Source: Myxococcales bacterium (lineage in GTDB: Bacteria > Myxococcota_A > SURF-8). Taken from it: a stretch of DNA of 64,000 bases. The notes below the pieces were generated by a model. That model was not told the origin of the DNA. It ran no database searches and worked only from the letters and a program-made list of their open reading frames with translations. Position 1 is the first letter of the stretch. Every line of letters starts with the position of its first letter. The position numbers were made by a program, and so were the translations under genes. The DNA lies in the NCBI GenBank assembly GCA_003598065.1, contig QZKR01000108.1, positions 1 through 64,000 of the forward strand. Direction: 5' to 3'. Of the stretch, positions 31,701-43,700 are shown one piece after another.

Positions 31701-34700
31701 CGATCGGTCGTCGGCAGACCCGGCGTCCCCGGCTTGATGAGGTCGATCCAGAACGGACCGATGGTGGCCGTATCGGCTTCCGCCGCCCAGCTGCCCTGCG
31801 CATCCACCGGCCGGATGCGGAGGTAATTCGAGGCGCTGGTGCCGAACGGACACGTCAAACGCGTCTGGGTCGGACCGGAGGCGATCATCGGGTTGACGAC
31901 GCAGTCCGGCGCGGTGCAGCAGGCGAAGGCGTAGCCGCCCAAACCCGACAAAAGCGTCGCCGAGGCGCTACGCCGGACGCGCAGATTGTCGATGAGAATT
32001 TCCTGGCGTTCCTCGGCCTGGGCATGCTCGCGCATCGTGAAGGCGTAACCGCGGTTGGCCACGCCGTCCGTCTGCACCATCGCCCGGAAGCGGCCGACCT
32101 CGCCGTCGGCGCAGGTGAAGTTGGCCATGTCGCGATCGACGAGGGCGCTTGAGGAGGGATCGGCCGACTTGCCCGCCGAGCGCAAGGTCGAACTCGGGCT
32201 CTGCCCGCTCATGTCGGCGAAGGCGAGGTTCCAGCCGTGCGCCCCCGTTCCGTCGGCGCACTTGTAATCGAACTCGAAGAGGAAGGCCGTATTGACGACG
32301 GAAAGCGCCGCGACGCTCTGGTCGAGGATGATCGTCTGCTGGCCGTCGCCGGCGAGGCTGGCGGCGCGCCAGACGTAATTGGACGCGCCCGTGAAGTTCA
32401 CGCCGCTGTTTTCGCGGTAGTAGCAGTCCTGACCGGTGCAGTCGCCGTGATCCTCCGTCCAGCCGAAGGCGTCCCACAGATTGGCTGCGCCTTCGGGGCG
32501 CTCGAAGGAGCCGTTGGCGAAGCCGTGATTGGCGTTGCCGTCGGGATCGAGGACGTCCTGCACAAAGGAATACGTGGTGGGGCGGTCCTGAGCCGCGGTC
32601 CAGACGACGTCCACGTTCGGATTTTTGCTCCAAACCTCCACTTGATGGTTGTCGGGATCGGCCGGATCCAGCGCGAGATTGGTTACGGCCTGCGGCGGCG
32701 TGATGTCGCGCGCGCCGTTGTCGATCAGGTAATTCGTCGGCTCCAGAGGCGCGATGTCGAGGTTGTCGGCCTGCATCCGCGGGTTGTTGCTGCCAGAGAA
32801 AATACCGGCCTTACCGGCGGGCAGCGGGTCTTCGTCGAGGTAATCGATCGCCATGTAATCGCCGAGGTAGCACTGGATGCGCCCGCCCCGCGCGACGACG
32901 CGCAGGTGGCGCCAGGCGTTGGCGGCGATCGGCATCGGGTTGTCCGCCAGCACTTCGCCGCCCACGCCGGGGCTGCCGGGCGCGTTGAGCCTTTTCAGCA
33001 GCACGAAGCTCTGCGTTTCCGGTCTCAGGGCGAAGATGTAGTAGTCGGAGGCCGAGGAATACCGGAAGATCAGACCCATCAGGTCGTCGTCGCTGTTGTA
33101 GACGTCGGCTTCGACGGACACGTCCGCCGTCGGATCGCCGTTGTAGACGAGACCCGTGTTGACGTTGATGTCGCCGGAAGCCAGCCGGCCGTTGGCCACG
33201 GTCCAGCCGCCGCCGCCCGGCGCGGTGAAGACTTCGCTGTACTTCGACGACCGCTGATCCGCGCCGAAGTCGTCGAACCAGCCGTTGGCCGCGGTGTAAG
33301 GTCCCGTGCCGCCGTCGGAACGGGAGACGACGTTCACCCAGATCGGCCAGCCGGCGAGGCCGGTTTCCAGGCCGCCCGCCTGCGTGTCGAAATAGGCCGC
33401 GGCGGGACTGTCGGTGACGATGAGGTCGCCCTTGCTGCGCGAGGCGAGCTTCAGGTGGCCCGGATAGCCGGAGCCCGGAGCGCCGGCCACCACGCCGGAG
33501 GCCACGATCGCGCCCGTCGCGTCGTAGACGCTGTAAGCGCCGCCCTTGTGCCGGAGCGCCAGCGCCACATAGCTGGCGTTCGCCGGAAGCATGAAGGCGT
33601 TGGAGAGGAAACGCTTGGGCAGAAGCGGCTCGGCTTCTCCGCCGTTGCTCGGCGTGCCGTCGTCGTCGATGCCGACCGCCGCCAGCGGCTTGTTGGAGGA
33701 AATCCGCAGCGCCGGACCCGCGCCGGCGGCGGAGGTGGCGAGCATCTTCATGTCGCCCAGGTTGCAGGTCTGCGCCCACGTCGCGCCGTCGGATTTGTAG
33801 GCGGTGAAGGAGGTGCCGTTTTCCACGCAGGCCACGTAGAGCGTTGAAGAAGGCACGCCGTACAGCTCGGTGTCCAGCGGCGTCAAGCGGTAGTAGTCGT
33901 CGCCGCCCACATTGCCGGTGTTCACCGTGGCCAGAATCTCGCGGCTCGCTTCGACGCGCAGCACCGCGTTTTTGCTGATCGAAACGTTGAAGCGATAGTG
34001 GCCGTAACGGTTGAGCGCGGCCGTCGCCGTCTGGCCGGGCAGGGGCGCGCCGGAAGAGCCTTGGTAGAGAGCGACCGCCGTGCCGTCGTGCAGGGCGAGG
34101 ACATCGACGATCACGTTGGCGCCGCCGCGCGTAATCACGGTGGCGAAACGGTCGGAGGCATAGGTGCGCGGCGTCAGCATCGCGCCGATGGCGCCGCCGT
34201 CGGCCTTGGCCGTGAACGGACCGGTTCCGACGATCTTCGTCGCCGGCGTAAGCTGCGCCGGCGGGAATACATGACCCTGGCCGCGGTTGAGCGCGACCAG
34301 CGAGGCTCCGGCCGTGATCTTGTTGTTATCGACGAGGCTTACGACCTCGACGCCGGCGGCGGCGATCTCCTCGCTCACCACGTATTGCGCGTAGCCCGGA
34401 TCGAGCGGCGGGTTTTCCTGGGAGAGCGCCTTCCACCCGAAAGTCCAGGCGAACGCCGTGTTCGACCCGTTGGGGGCGGCCGTCGGCGTGAGCGCGCCGC
34501 CGACCGTGCCGACCCGGTCGCCCATGACGAACGGCTCGACCGGACCGAGCGGCGATTCGTAGCCCACCGTGCTCGCCTTCGCCCGGAAGGCGTAGACCTG
34601 GCCGTGCTCGATGCCGTCGGAGAACCCTTTGATGACGACGCCGCCTTCGGTCCCGTCCCACTGGGCCTTGGTCTGCCAGATGGAGGGATCGGATTCGAGA

Positions 34701-37700
34701 CCGGCGATCGCGCCGTCGGGCTTGACGTATTTGCCGCTGATCGCCTCGTAGATGGCGTATTCGGTGCCGGGATGGTTCTCGGGATCGACGCGCAGCGTGA
34801 TTTTCGCCGCGCCTTTCACGCCTTCCATCGGCCGGTCGCCCAGCGCCGTGACCACCGGCGCTTCGGGCTCCGTGACGACGTTGATCTCGACCTGGCCCAG
34901 AGTTTCCGTGGAGAAATTGCCGGCGGCGTCCTGGGCCCTGACTTTCATCGTCCAAAGCCCTTTGGCCAGCGGAATCTCGTGCGTGAACGCGCAGTTTACG
35001 CCCGTGCAGATCTCGGAATAGCTTTTGTACGTGGGCGTCGTGTAATCGCCGCTGCCGCGTTTCCATTGCAGTTCGAAGGTCTGGGTCGGATGCGGCCCCG
35101 ACTGGCCGATGGCGTCGTTCTGCGCCTCGCCGGCCCACGTCCAGGTCCAGGTCGGACGGGTGTTGCCGGTGACCGGCGGCCCCGGCGAGAGGTTGGCGAT
35201 CGGCGGCGGCGCGAGGATGTCGAGGACGATGGTGTCGAAGGCGTTGGAGACGTTGTTCGCTTCGTCCATGAACCAGACGTAGATCGTCTTGACGCCGCCC
35301 GACAAGGGGTTGCGCAACTCGACCGGCGGCAGCGTAGGCGTCGCGGTGTGGCTCCCCGTGAAGCTCCCCAGCGGCGGTTGGATCGGCTCGTAGGAGACGG
35401 CCACGACGACCGGCTCATTGGCGGTCAGATAGAGCGTAACGATCGCGTTGTTGGTGTAGGCCGGACCCGGCGCGGTGTCGCCGCTGATGACCACCGTGCC
35501 CGTCGGCGGATGCGCATCGACGCGCATCGTGACTTCCGCCGAGACGACCGAGTTGCGCGCCTTGTCGAAGCCCTCCACCTTCACGCTGTAAGTTCCGTCG
35601 GCCAAAGCCGTTTCCCAAGTGTAGGAGGTCGTCTGGCTGAACTTCGGCGTCCACGTGGATTCGGAACTCAGTTTGTACCAGACCTGGTAGGGATCCACCG
35701 TCGCCACGCCGGAGAGCGCGTCGCTTAGCGGATTCCAAGTGCAGGTCGGCTTGTCGTTGCTGGTCAGCGTCGGACAGGTCAGTCCCGTCAAAGGCAGCGG
35801 GCGGGTCTTGTCGAGGCGTACGTTGTCCCGAACGACCGCCGACAGGTTTCCCGCCCGGTCGCGGTAAATGGCGCGCACCGTTTGCTCGGTCGATTCGACG
35901 TCGTTGAGGGTGATGCTGGACCACCGCGTCGGGCGCACATTATAGAGCAACCAGCCGCCCGCCGCCGGATTCGGATCGGCATTGGCGGCAAAGAGGAACA
36001 CAACGACGTCGGGATCGGCGAAGAAATCGGCCGAGACGACGTTGGTCTTCACCCAGCCGGGGGTGGGCGGCGCGGTTCCCTCGTTGTCCACGATAACGAC
36101 GCTGCCGTTCGGCGGCGAGTTGTCGATCGTGATCGTGTATTCGTCCGAGTACGGCGACACACTGCCCGCTTTGTCGCGCGCCCGGACTTTGACCTTGTAG
36201 ACGCCCTCGGCGAGCGCGTCCTCCGGAGGAATCGTGAACTGCACGTCGTCCACCTGCCCGCAAAGATAATCCGACGCGCTCGCCGGTTTGAAGCAGAAAT
36301 CGTAGCCGCCGGTGGTGGCGATGCCGGAGGCCTCGGCCGGACCCGCGCCGTCCGGGTCCACGTCCTGCGCCGGCGTCCATTGGAAGGTCGGCGTGCTGTC
36401 CGTCGTATAGCCGTCGCTGGAAGGGACCGCGATGGGCGTCCCCGGCTTATTGGGAGGTCTGGTGTCGAGGAAGATCGTGTCCGTGTACGGGCCGACGTCG
36501 TGAATGTCGTCGGAACACCAGACGTAGACCGTATGGAGGCCGTCGTAGTTCATCGGATTGTTGCTGTTGAGATTCCACCCCGTCCGATCGTAGGGCACGT
36601 AGGGCAGATTTTCCCATGCGGGTGGATTCGAGTGCGGATCGACGTTGGACAAAAGGAACTTCGACGGCGGCGGGTTGTCGGTGCTGCCGATCGTCGCCGT
36701 GGCGACTATGGAGTTGGTGTAGAGCAAGCCGTTGTTCAGGATGATCTCGCACACCGGCAGGCCCGTATCGAGGATGACTTCGTCGTACCACTGCTCGGTG
36801 ACGCCCGACGACATGTGGCCGCCGCCGTCGCGGAAGCGGACGTAAACCCGTTTCGGGCCGTCGTTGGCGGACAACGACCAGTCGGCCTTGGTCGTGGAAT
36901 TTATATACTTGCACCACTGCCCGTTCTGATCCGCCGGAAGCAACGTCGGGCAGGAGGCGGGCGGCTGCCAGGCGCAGGTCGCCGGATTGTCGTTGCAGAG
37001 CTGGAAGCCGATATCCAGCCAGCCGTCGGCGGCGTTTACCGTGACTTCCAGATCGCGAGTCATGACGTAGTAGCCGTCTGGGCCGATTTGCTTGTAACTC
37101 GGGTCGATCGTAACCGCCTTGGGGGAGCCCGGCGTCGGGCCCTGGCTGTCGTAGATGATCGTCGCCCTGATCGTCCGCGTCTGGAGGTTGCCGCCCCCGT
37201 CCTTGATCTGCAGGTAGACTTCGTTGACGCCTTCCGTCCCGGCGATCTGCCAGTTCTGGAAGCCTTTCATCGGCGGATTGGTCGGCGGATTGACCGGCGG
37301 AATACCGTAATGGTCGACGACTTCCCGCCACGCATCCCAGTTCGTCCCATCGTTGGAGAAGCGGACGGACACCGGCGTCCAATCTTCGTACACGGCGGTT
37401 GCGTTCATAACCCTTAGGTAGAGGTCCACCGTCTTATTGCCGGTGCGGAGGCCCGGCGCGCCATCGGCGATGTAAGTGTCGTCGGGCCAGATTTCGAATT
37501 TATCCACATCCGGCGGACGCGTATCGTACATGATTGAATCGGATTTCTTCGCCCCGCCCAGGTTGCTGCCGGGGTTGTCGGGGTTGTTGCCGCCGTCCCA
37601 GCACTTTACCCAAACGGTTTTCTGTATCCTCTGACCTGGACCGCTGGTCCCCAGTAGATTCCACATCGTGCGCAAGGGCATGGTGAACAGCGTCGCCGTG

Positions 37701-40700
37701 GCGACCGTGCCCAGGCCGGCTTCCGTATTGGCCAGCGTGCATTTGAGCTGGTTGTTAGCGAAGGTCCAGTCATCGTAGCATTCCGCCTCGACCGCGATGT
37801 TGTCGAGGGTGTTGGTAAATCCTGCCCCGTTCGCCAGGATAAAATTGCTGCAGTTCGGGCCGGTGATGTCGTAGGTGATCGTATCGGAGAGCTTGCAGGA
37901 ATGGATGTCGCCGGCGCCGCCTTCCTTGCCGTCCTTGAAGTCCACCCACCACGTCTGCGGCGCGCCCTCGACGGCGTTGATCGTGCGCACCAGGGTCAGG
38001 GGCGGGTCCGCCTGCCAGGCCGACCAGCCGCTCGTCCCGGCCGGGTCGTTCGTGGTGCGGATCGACACCGGCGTCCACAGATCGGTGTAGCTGATGTTGA
38101 GCGAAACGCTCGTCGAAATCGTGAAGAGGTCGCCGTTGTTGATGGCGAATGTTTTCTGCGGACACTGGTTGTCCCAGTAGATGGAATCCGTCGCATCGGA
38201 GGGAGAGACGTTGCCGAGCGCGTCCATGAACCGGGCATAGACGGTGAACTGGCCGTTCTGCGTCGCCGTCCCGGGCAGCGTCCATAGTTTGGAAGGCATG
38301 TACGGTTCGAACGCGTACTTGGAGAGCCACGTCTCGCCCTGCGCGAAATTGGGCGGCGTAATCGACGAATTGGACAGATACATCTTGTCCGCGTCGGTGA
38401 CGTCGATGACGATCGTCACTTTCCGGTCCGGGGCGTCGGTGAAGTCGCCGTGCGAGGCGTCGCCCGGGTTTTCTATGTTCGGCCCGATGCCGTCGAAGTA
38501 GAAAAGATTCACGATAGGAGCCGTGGTATCGACGCGGAAGCCGCCGACATGGAGGATGTCGCCGAGGTTGCCGGCGGCGTCCACGGCCTGGAGGTGCAGG
38601 TACCACGTGCCGTCTCCCAGGGCCGCCCCGCTCGCGGACGTCGTCGTCGTGTCGATGTGATTCGGATCGGGGTTGACGAGGTCGTCCGGCGTCTGCGACC
38701 ACCAGGTTTCGTAGCCGGCGACGCCGGAGGTCATCGTGTCGGCGCGCACTTCAAGCAGTTTGAAGTCGTCGCCGTGCCACTCGGAACCGCTGCCCGACGG
38801 CAGGGACGCTTCGACCATCAGGTAGCGTTTGCCGCTCGGCGCCGTGAAGCCCTTGGAGATCTCGGCCCACGACGTGGAGGTGGTGACGAGCGGAGCGGGG
38901 TTGCTGCTGGCGTCCACGAACAGCGGGAGCCACGGGCCGGTCGGACTGTTGGTCGAGGCGTAAACCTGAAGCTGAAGCTGCGAACCGTTGAGCGAACGCA
39001 ACTTCGCGCTCACGAAATACCGTTGCGAGGCGGCGTAGCTCGGCCGATCGTAAACCTGATAGACGAGGCCCGCGGTCTTCCACACCTGGAACGCTTTCCC
39101 CTCGTAAGGCGCGCCGAGAGCCGTCGTTCCCTTCACGACGCCGTTCTGCGAACCGGTGATGATCCAGGCCGGAGACGCGGCCGTCGGCTGGCGTTCGAAA
39201 CCGCCGTCGGCGAGCAGGTTCTCGCTGTTGCCTTCCAGGTCGTGCAATTCGGGGTAGTAGTTGTAGGTGGTGCCGTTGTCGGCGGCGGCGTTCCACTGCA
39301 CGGAAAGCTCTCCCGGCAGCGTCGGGGCCACCGGGTCCGGTCCCGGCGGCAGAGTCGGCGTGGTCTGCGCCACCGTCGGCCGGTCCGGCGCGGCCAGATC
39401 GACGGCCTGCGCATCGACGAAGCCGCCTTCGCCGATCAGCGGCGCGACCTTGAAGTTGTCGAAGTGGGCCGGCGGGTTGTTGTTGATCGACATGAAGCCC
39501 GCTTTGCCCATGCGCTTGCCGACGACCGACGAATGCGTGTCGCGATAGTTGAACACCATCACGTCGTCGATAAAGAAGCGCATTTCCGCCCCGCGCAGCA
39601 CGGCCTTCAGGTGGTACCACTTGTTCGCCGCCGTGGCGAGACTGGCCGTCAGCACCGGGTTCGACAGGTTGTCGGCGTTGCGGGTGAGATAGACTTTGCC
39701 GTCCGCCGGCCGCAAGAGGAACGCATAATGCGCCGGGGCGCCGGTGCGATGCACCATCAGGCCGAAGGCGTCCGTATCGCGGTTGAGGGCGTCGGCCTCG
39801 ACCACGGCGTTGGCGTAGTCGGCGTCGTAAACGATCGCCGTGCTGGAATCGACGGCGTCGTCGTGCGCCGACCCCGGATAGGGGTCGCCCGCGCTGGAGA
39901 TGGACCATGTTTCGCCCGCCCAGGCGTTCTGCCAGCCGGCGCCCAGCGAGGTCCGGCCAAAGTCGTCGAACACGCCTCCGCCCGGCAAGAACGGCCCCGC
40001 AAGGCCGGTCGCGCTGCGATAGACCGTTTCGTATTTGCCGTGATGGCGTCCGAGATTCAAGAGATCGGCGTCGGCGGTCAGCCGCGTCGGGCTGACGAAC
40101 ACCGCATCGACATTCGCCTGCTCCGGCGCGCCGGAAGTCATCTTCGTCGAGAGCCGGATGGTGTGGTAGCCGGTCGTGAGGCCGGCGAACCCCGTGCCCG
40201 CGCCGGCCGTCCAACCCCAGCGGCCGATCCCGCCCGGCGGGTTGATGGTGTAGATGAGCGCGCCGCTGCCGTCGATCTGATAACGGATCTCGTTGTGCAG
40301 GTTGCTGGTGAACATGCCGCGAACGTGCAGGAAGTAGTCGCCGGCCTGCTTCACGTAAAACTTGTGTTCGATGTACTGATTGTCGGCGGAGGGCTGCCGG
40401 TACGCGGCGCCGGAGGCGCTGGCGTCTTTCTGGAAGGGCATGCCGGAAACGGTCGGGAAATCCTCCGCCTCGATCAGCAGGCCGCCGTGATTGTAGCCGA
40501 CGACCATCGCCGAGACCGTCGCATCGTAAGCCCCGCCGAAGGCGGCGGTCGTCTCGGGTTTGCTGCGGTCCTCGGTCGCGCCCACGCCGAGGTCGCCCGG
40601 ATCGGCGCTGGGCAGGCCGGGGAAGCGGGCCTTGACCCGGAAGCCGTAAGTGGTGTTGTCGATCAGCGGCTTGACCGCGAAGCCCGTCGTTGCGCCGTAC

Positions 40701-43700
40701 AAGGCCTCGATGATCGCGCCCTGCGCGTCGCCCCACTGGGCGAAGGTGCGCCAGGCGACGTCCGGATCGCTTTCCAGCGCGCCCAGCGTGTTGTCGATGA
40801 GCGGGTTGGCGGAGGCTCGCACCCAGCTCTGGGTGACGGTCTCTTCATAGATCGCGTATTCGACGCCCGAGGCGTTGCCCGAGGGATTGATGACGATTTT
40901 CAAACCGCCCGATCCGGAAATCAGCGGATACTCGATGCGGGGCGTGATCGCGGGCGCAAGCAGGCTGACCAACGTCTGGACCTTGACGATGCCGAAGTCG
41001 GACCACGGACTTTCGTTTCCGACCTTGTCCCACGCTCTGACGTAGGCGTACGTCTTCTGGTTGCCGCCCGGCAGCTTCTCCGCGTCGGTCAGTTGGTACT
41101 CGGCCGCCGTCGGCAAGGGCGGATTCGGCCTGCAACCGCCTTTGCTGCTCGACCAGCACAACTCATAATGATCGATGCCCGAATGCGCGTCGCTCGGCGC
41201 GCCCCACGTATAGAGCGGCGTGTCGTCCGCCGTCACCTGGATGTTGGCGTTCTCCGCGGCGTCCCATTCCCAGGGCGCGTCGGGGACGGTCGGCGCGGTG
41301 ACCGGCTTGCCCGGCGGCAACACGTCCATTTTCAGCCGGAAGAACACCGTCGGCGACGAACCGCCCGTGTCCTTGTTGGCGACGCGGAAGTAATAGACGC
41401 CGGAGTTCGCCGCGTAGGGGTTGCCGGAATTGAAGTCCATGTTCAAGGCGACGCTGGCGTCCTCGTCCGAACGGCCGCCCGCGACCGGATCGCAGGCGTT
41501 GAGTTGATCGACGCACCAGTAGAAATGACCCGGATCGGGACCGGTGGTCTGCTCCCAGGAGCAGGTCGTTTGCAGCGTCTTCCGCCAGTCGCTGTCCCAG
41601 CCGCCCACCATCGGCGCGCCGACGAAACCGGTGCAGGCGATCGAGGTGATCTCGCCCGCCGGCGTGCTGTCCACCTTGAAAATGAACGGCACGGCGTCGG
41701 TGTCGCCGCCCTTGTCGTGCGCTTTCACATGGAGGTAGCTGGCGCCTTCGTCGAGCCGCGTGGGACCGGCGAAGCTGCGCTGGCGGTCGCTGTTGGGACC
41801 GATGTAGGTCGCGCAGGTGGAGGCGTTGTTGTAACAGTTCGACCACGAGCCCGGCGACGGACCGGTCGTGTCGTTCCAGGAACAGTAGGCCTCGAAGCGA
41901 TTGGTCCACTCGCCGCTGACGAAGGGGACGTCGCTCGCGTCCTCGCAGGCGATCGCCGGCGCGGCGGGCGGCTGATTGTCGATGCGGAACGGCCCATAGT
42001 CCTGGGCCGCGCCCCAGTTGCCGGCCCCGTCGCGGCCCAGGACGTGCAGATACCACACGTCGCTCCACTGGCCCGACGGCGCCTGCGCCGCTTGCAGCGT
42101 GTAAGTGTTGCCCAGCGTCGTCATATCGACGGGCGGATTCTGCGGGTCCGCGACGTAAGCGGCGGCGTGGTCCCATCTGACGAAATAGGCCGCCATCGGC
42201 GTGGTCACCGTCGCCTGCGTGCGCTCGCGGATCGACAGGTTGTCGATCGCCATTTCCAGGGAGGCGTCGGCCGCCGTTTTGCTCCACACCGTGAACCAGT
42301 AGGTTTTTCCCGCCGCTCCCTGGCCCGCCGTCGAGATCGAGGCCACGACGCGGCCGCGCTCGGAGGCGTTGCAGGTGAAGGCGCTCATGTCGCGCGCGAC
42401 GGCCGCGCCGTCCGCGAGATAGGCTTTGGCCGCCGCGTCGAAGAGGTCGCCGGAGCTGCCCGCCGGCCGGAATTTCATCTCCCAGCCCTGCGCCGAAACG
42501 CCCGTCGCGCTCGGGCAGAAATAATCGAATTCGAGAATGAAGTTCTTGTCGTTCTGGCTGAGCACCGGCGCCTTGACGGCCAGCAGTTTGGACTGCGTGG
42601 CCGGCTTGGACTTCATGAACCACGACCAGCCGGAGACGCCGCCGTGCGTGCGCATCGCGCAGGCGTCGTCCGCGCCGCAGGCATCGTCGTATTTCGGCGC
42701 GCCCGTCGCATCCATGAAAACGTTGTAGGCCATCGGGCCCGAACCGCCCTCGAAGCCGGGGTTGGCGAAACCGGCGGAGAAATTGTGCGCCCCGTCCAGG
42801 GCGGCGGCCAGGAAATTGTAGGCCGTGCCGTTGGACGCCGGCTCCAGCCAGCGCACGGTGATCGAATTGGCGTTGTACCAGTCGTCGGACCAGTCCGCGC
42901 CGGGATTCGCTCCCGGCGGCGTCGAGGAACCGCTGGCGTGGGCCGTGTTTTTCGCGGGCGCGTCCGGCGCGGCCTTGTCGCCGGCGTCCGCCGCCGCGAC
43001 CGTCCAGATGCCGGCCGTCTGCTGGCCCGACACCGGAGTCCAGCGGAAATTGTCGAAGCGGGCGCCGTTGGACGCCCAACCGGAAATGGTGTCGCTGGCG
43101 TAGAGGCCGGTCTTGACCTGGCCGGTCGGGTAAGCGGGCAGCGAGGCGGTCCGCACCAGTTCCGCGCCGTCCACGTAGCAGGCGAGACTGCGGTCGGTTA
43201 CGACGAGGCGCATGCCGTACCACTCGTCCGCCACGAAAGCCATGTCGTCGCGGTAGGCCACCCAGTCGAAGCCGCCCGAGCGCTGCTTGAGAATGCCGGC
43301 GCGCTTCGGCTGGCCGGCGGCGTCGGGCTGAATGACGCAGGCGTAGGCGTTGTCCGCATTCACGTAGCCGGCGATCAGACCGGCATGCACGGCTTTCGGT
43401 CCGCCTTTCACGTCGGCTTCGACGACGAAGTAGCGCCAGCTGCTCGACATGCTGGTGGCCAGCATCGAATAGGAGCCGGGAGCGGACAGGGCCACGCTTC
43501 CCGCGCCCTGCTGCCACGAGCCGCGCCCCTGCGTCCAGCCGCCGAGCGCCGCGTCGAAACGATCGGCGACGCCGCCCGTGGGCCGATAGCGGCCGCGCGG
43601 ATCGCCGGCGTCGCTCACGGCCGTCAGCACGGCGTAGCTGTTGACCAGCGCATGGCCGAAGAGGATGTCGTCCGCGCCCTGTCCGAGTTCGTGGGCGTAA

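Noticed and set aside
31720-34880. Reading the LamG-like units as 3-keto-disaccharide hydrolase (DUF1080) enzymes
   Set aside because: Similarity is to the general ConA-like fold only; no catalytic evidence visible, so kept as a LamG/ConA-like binding unit
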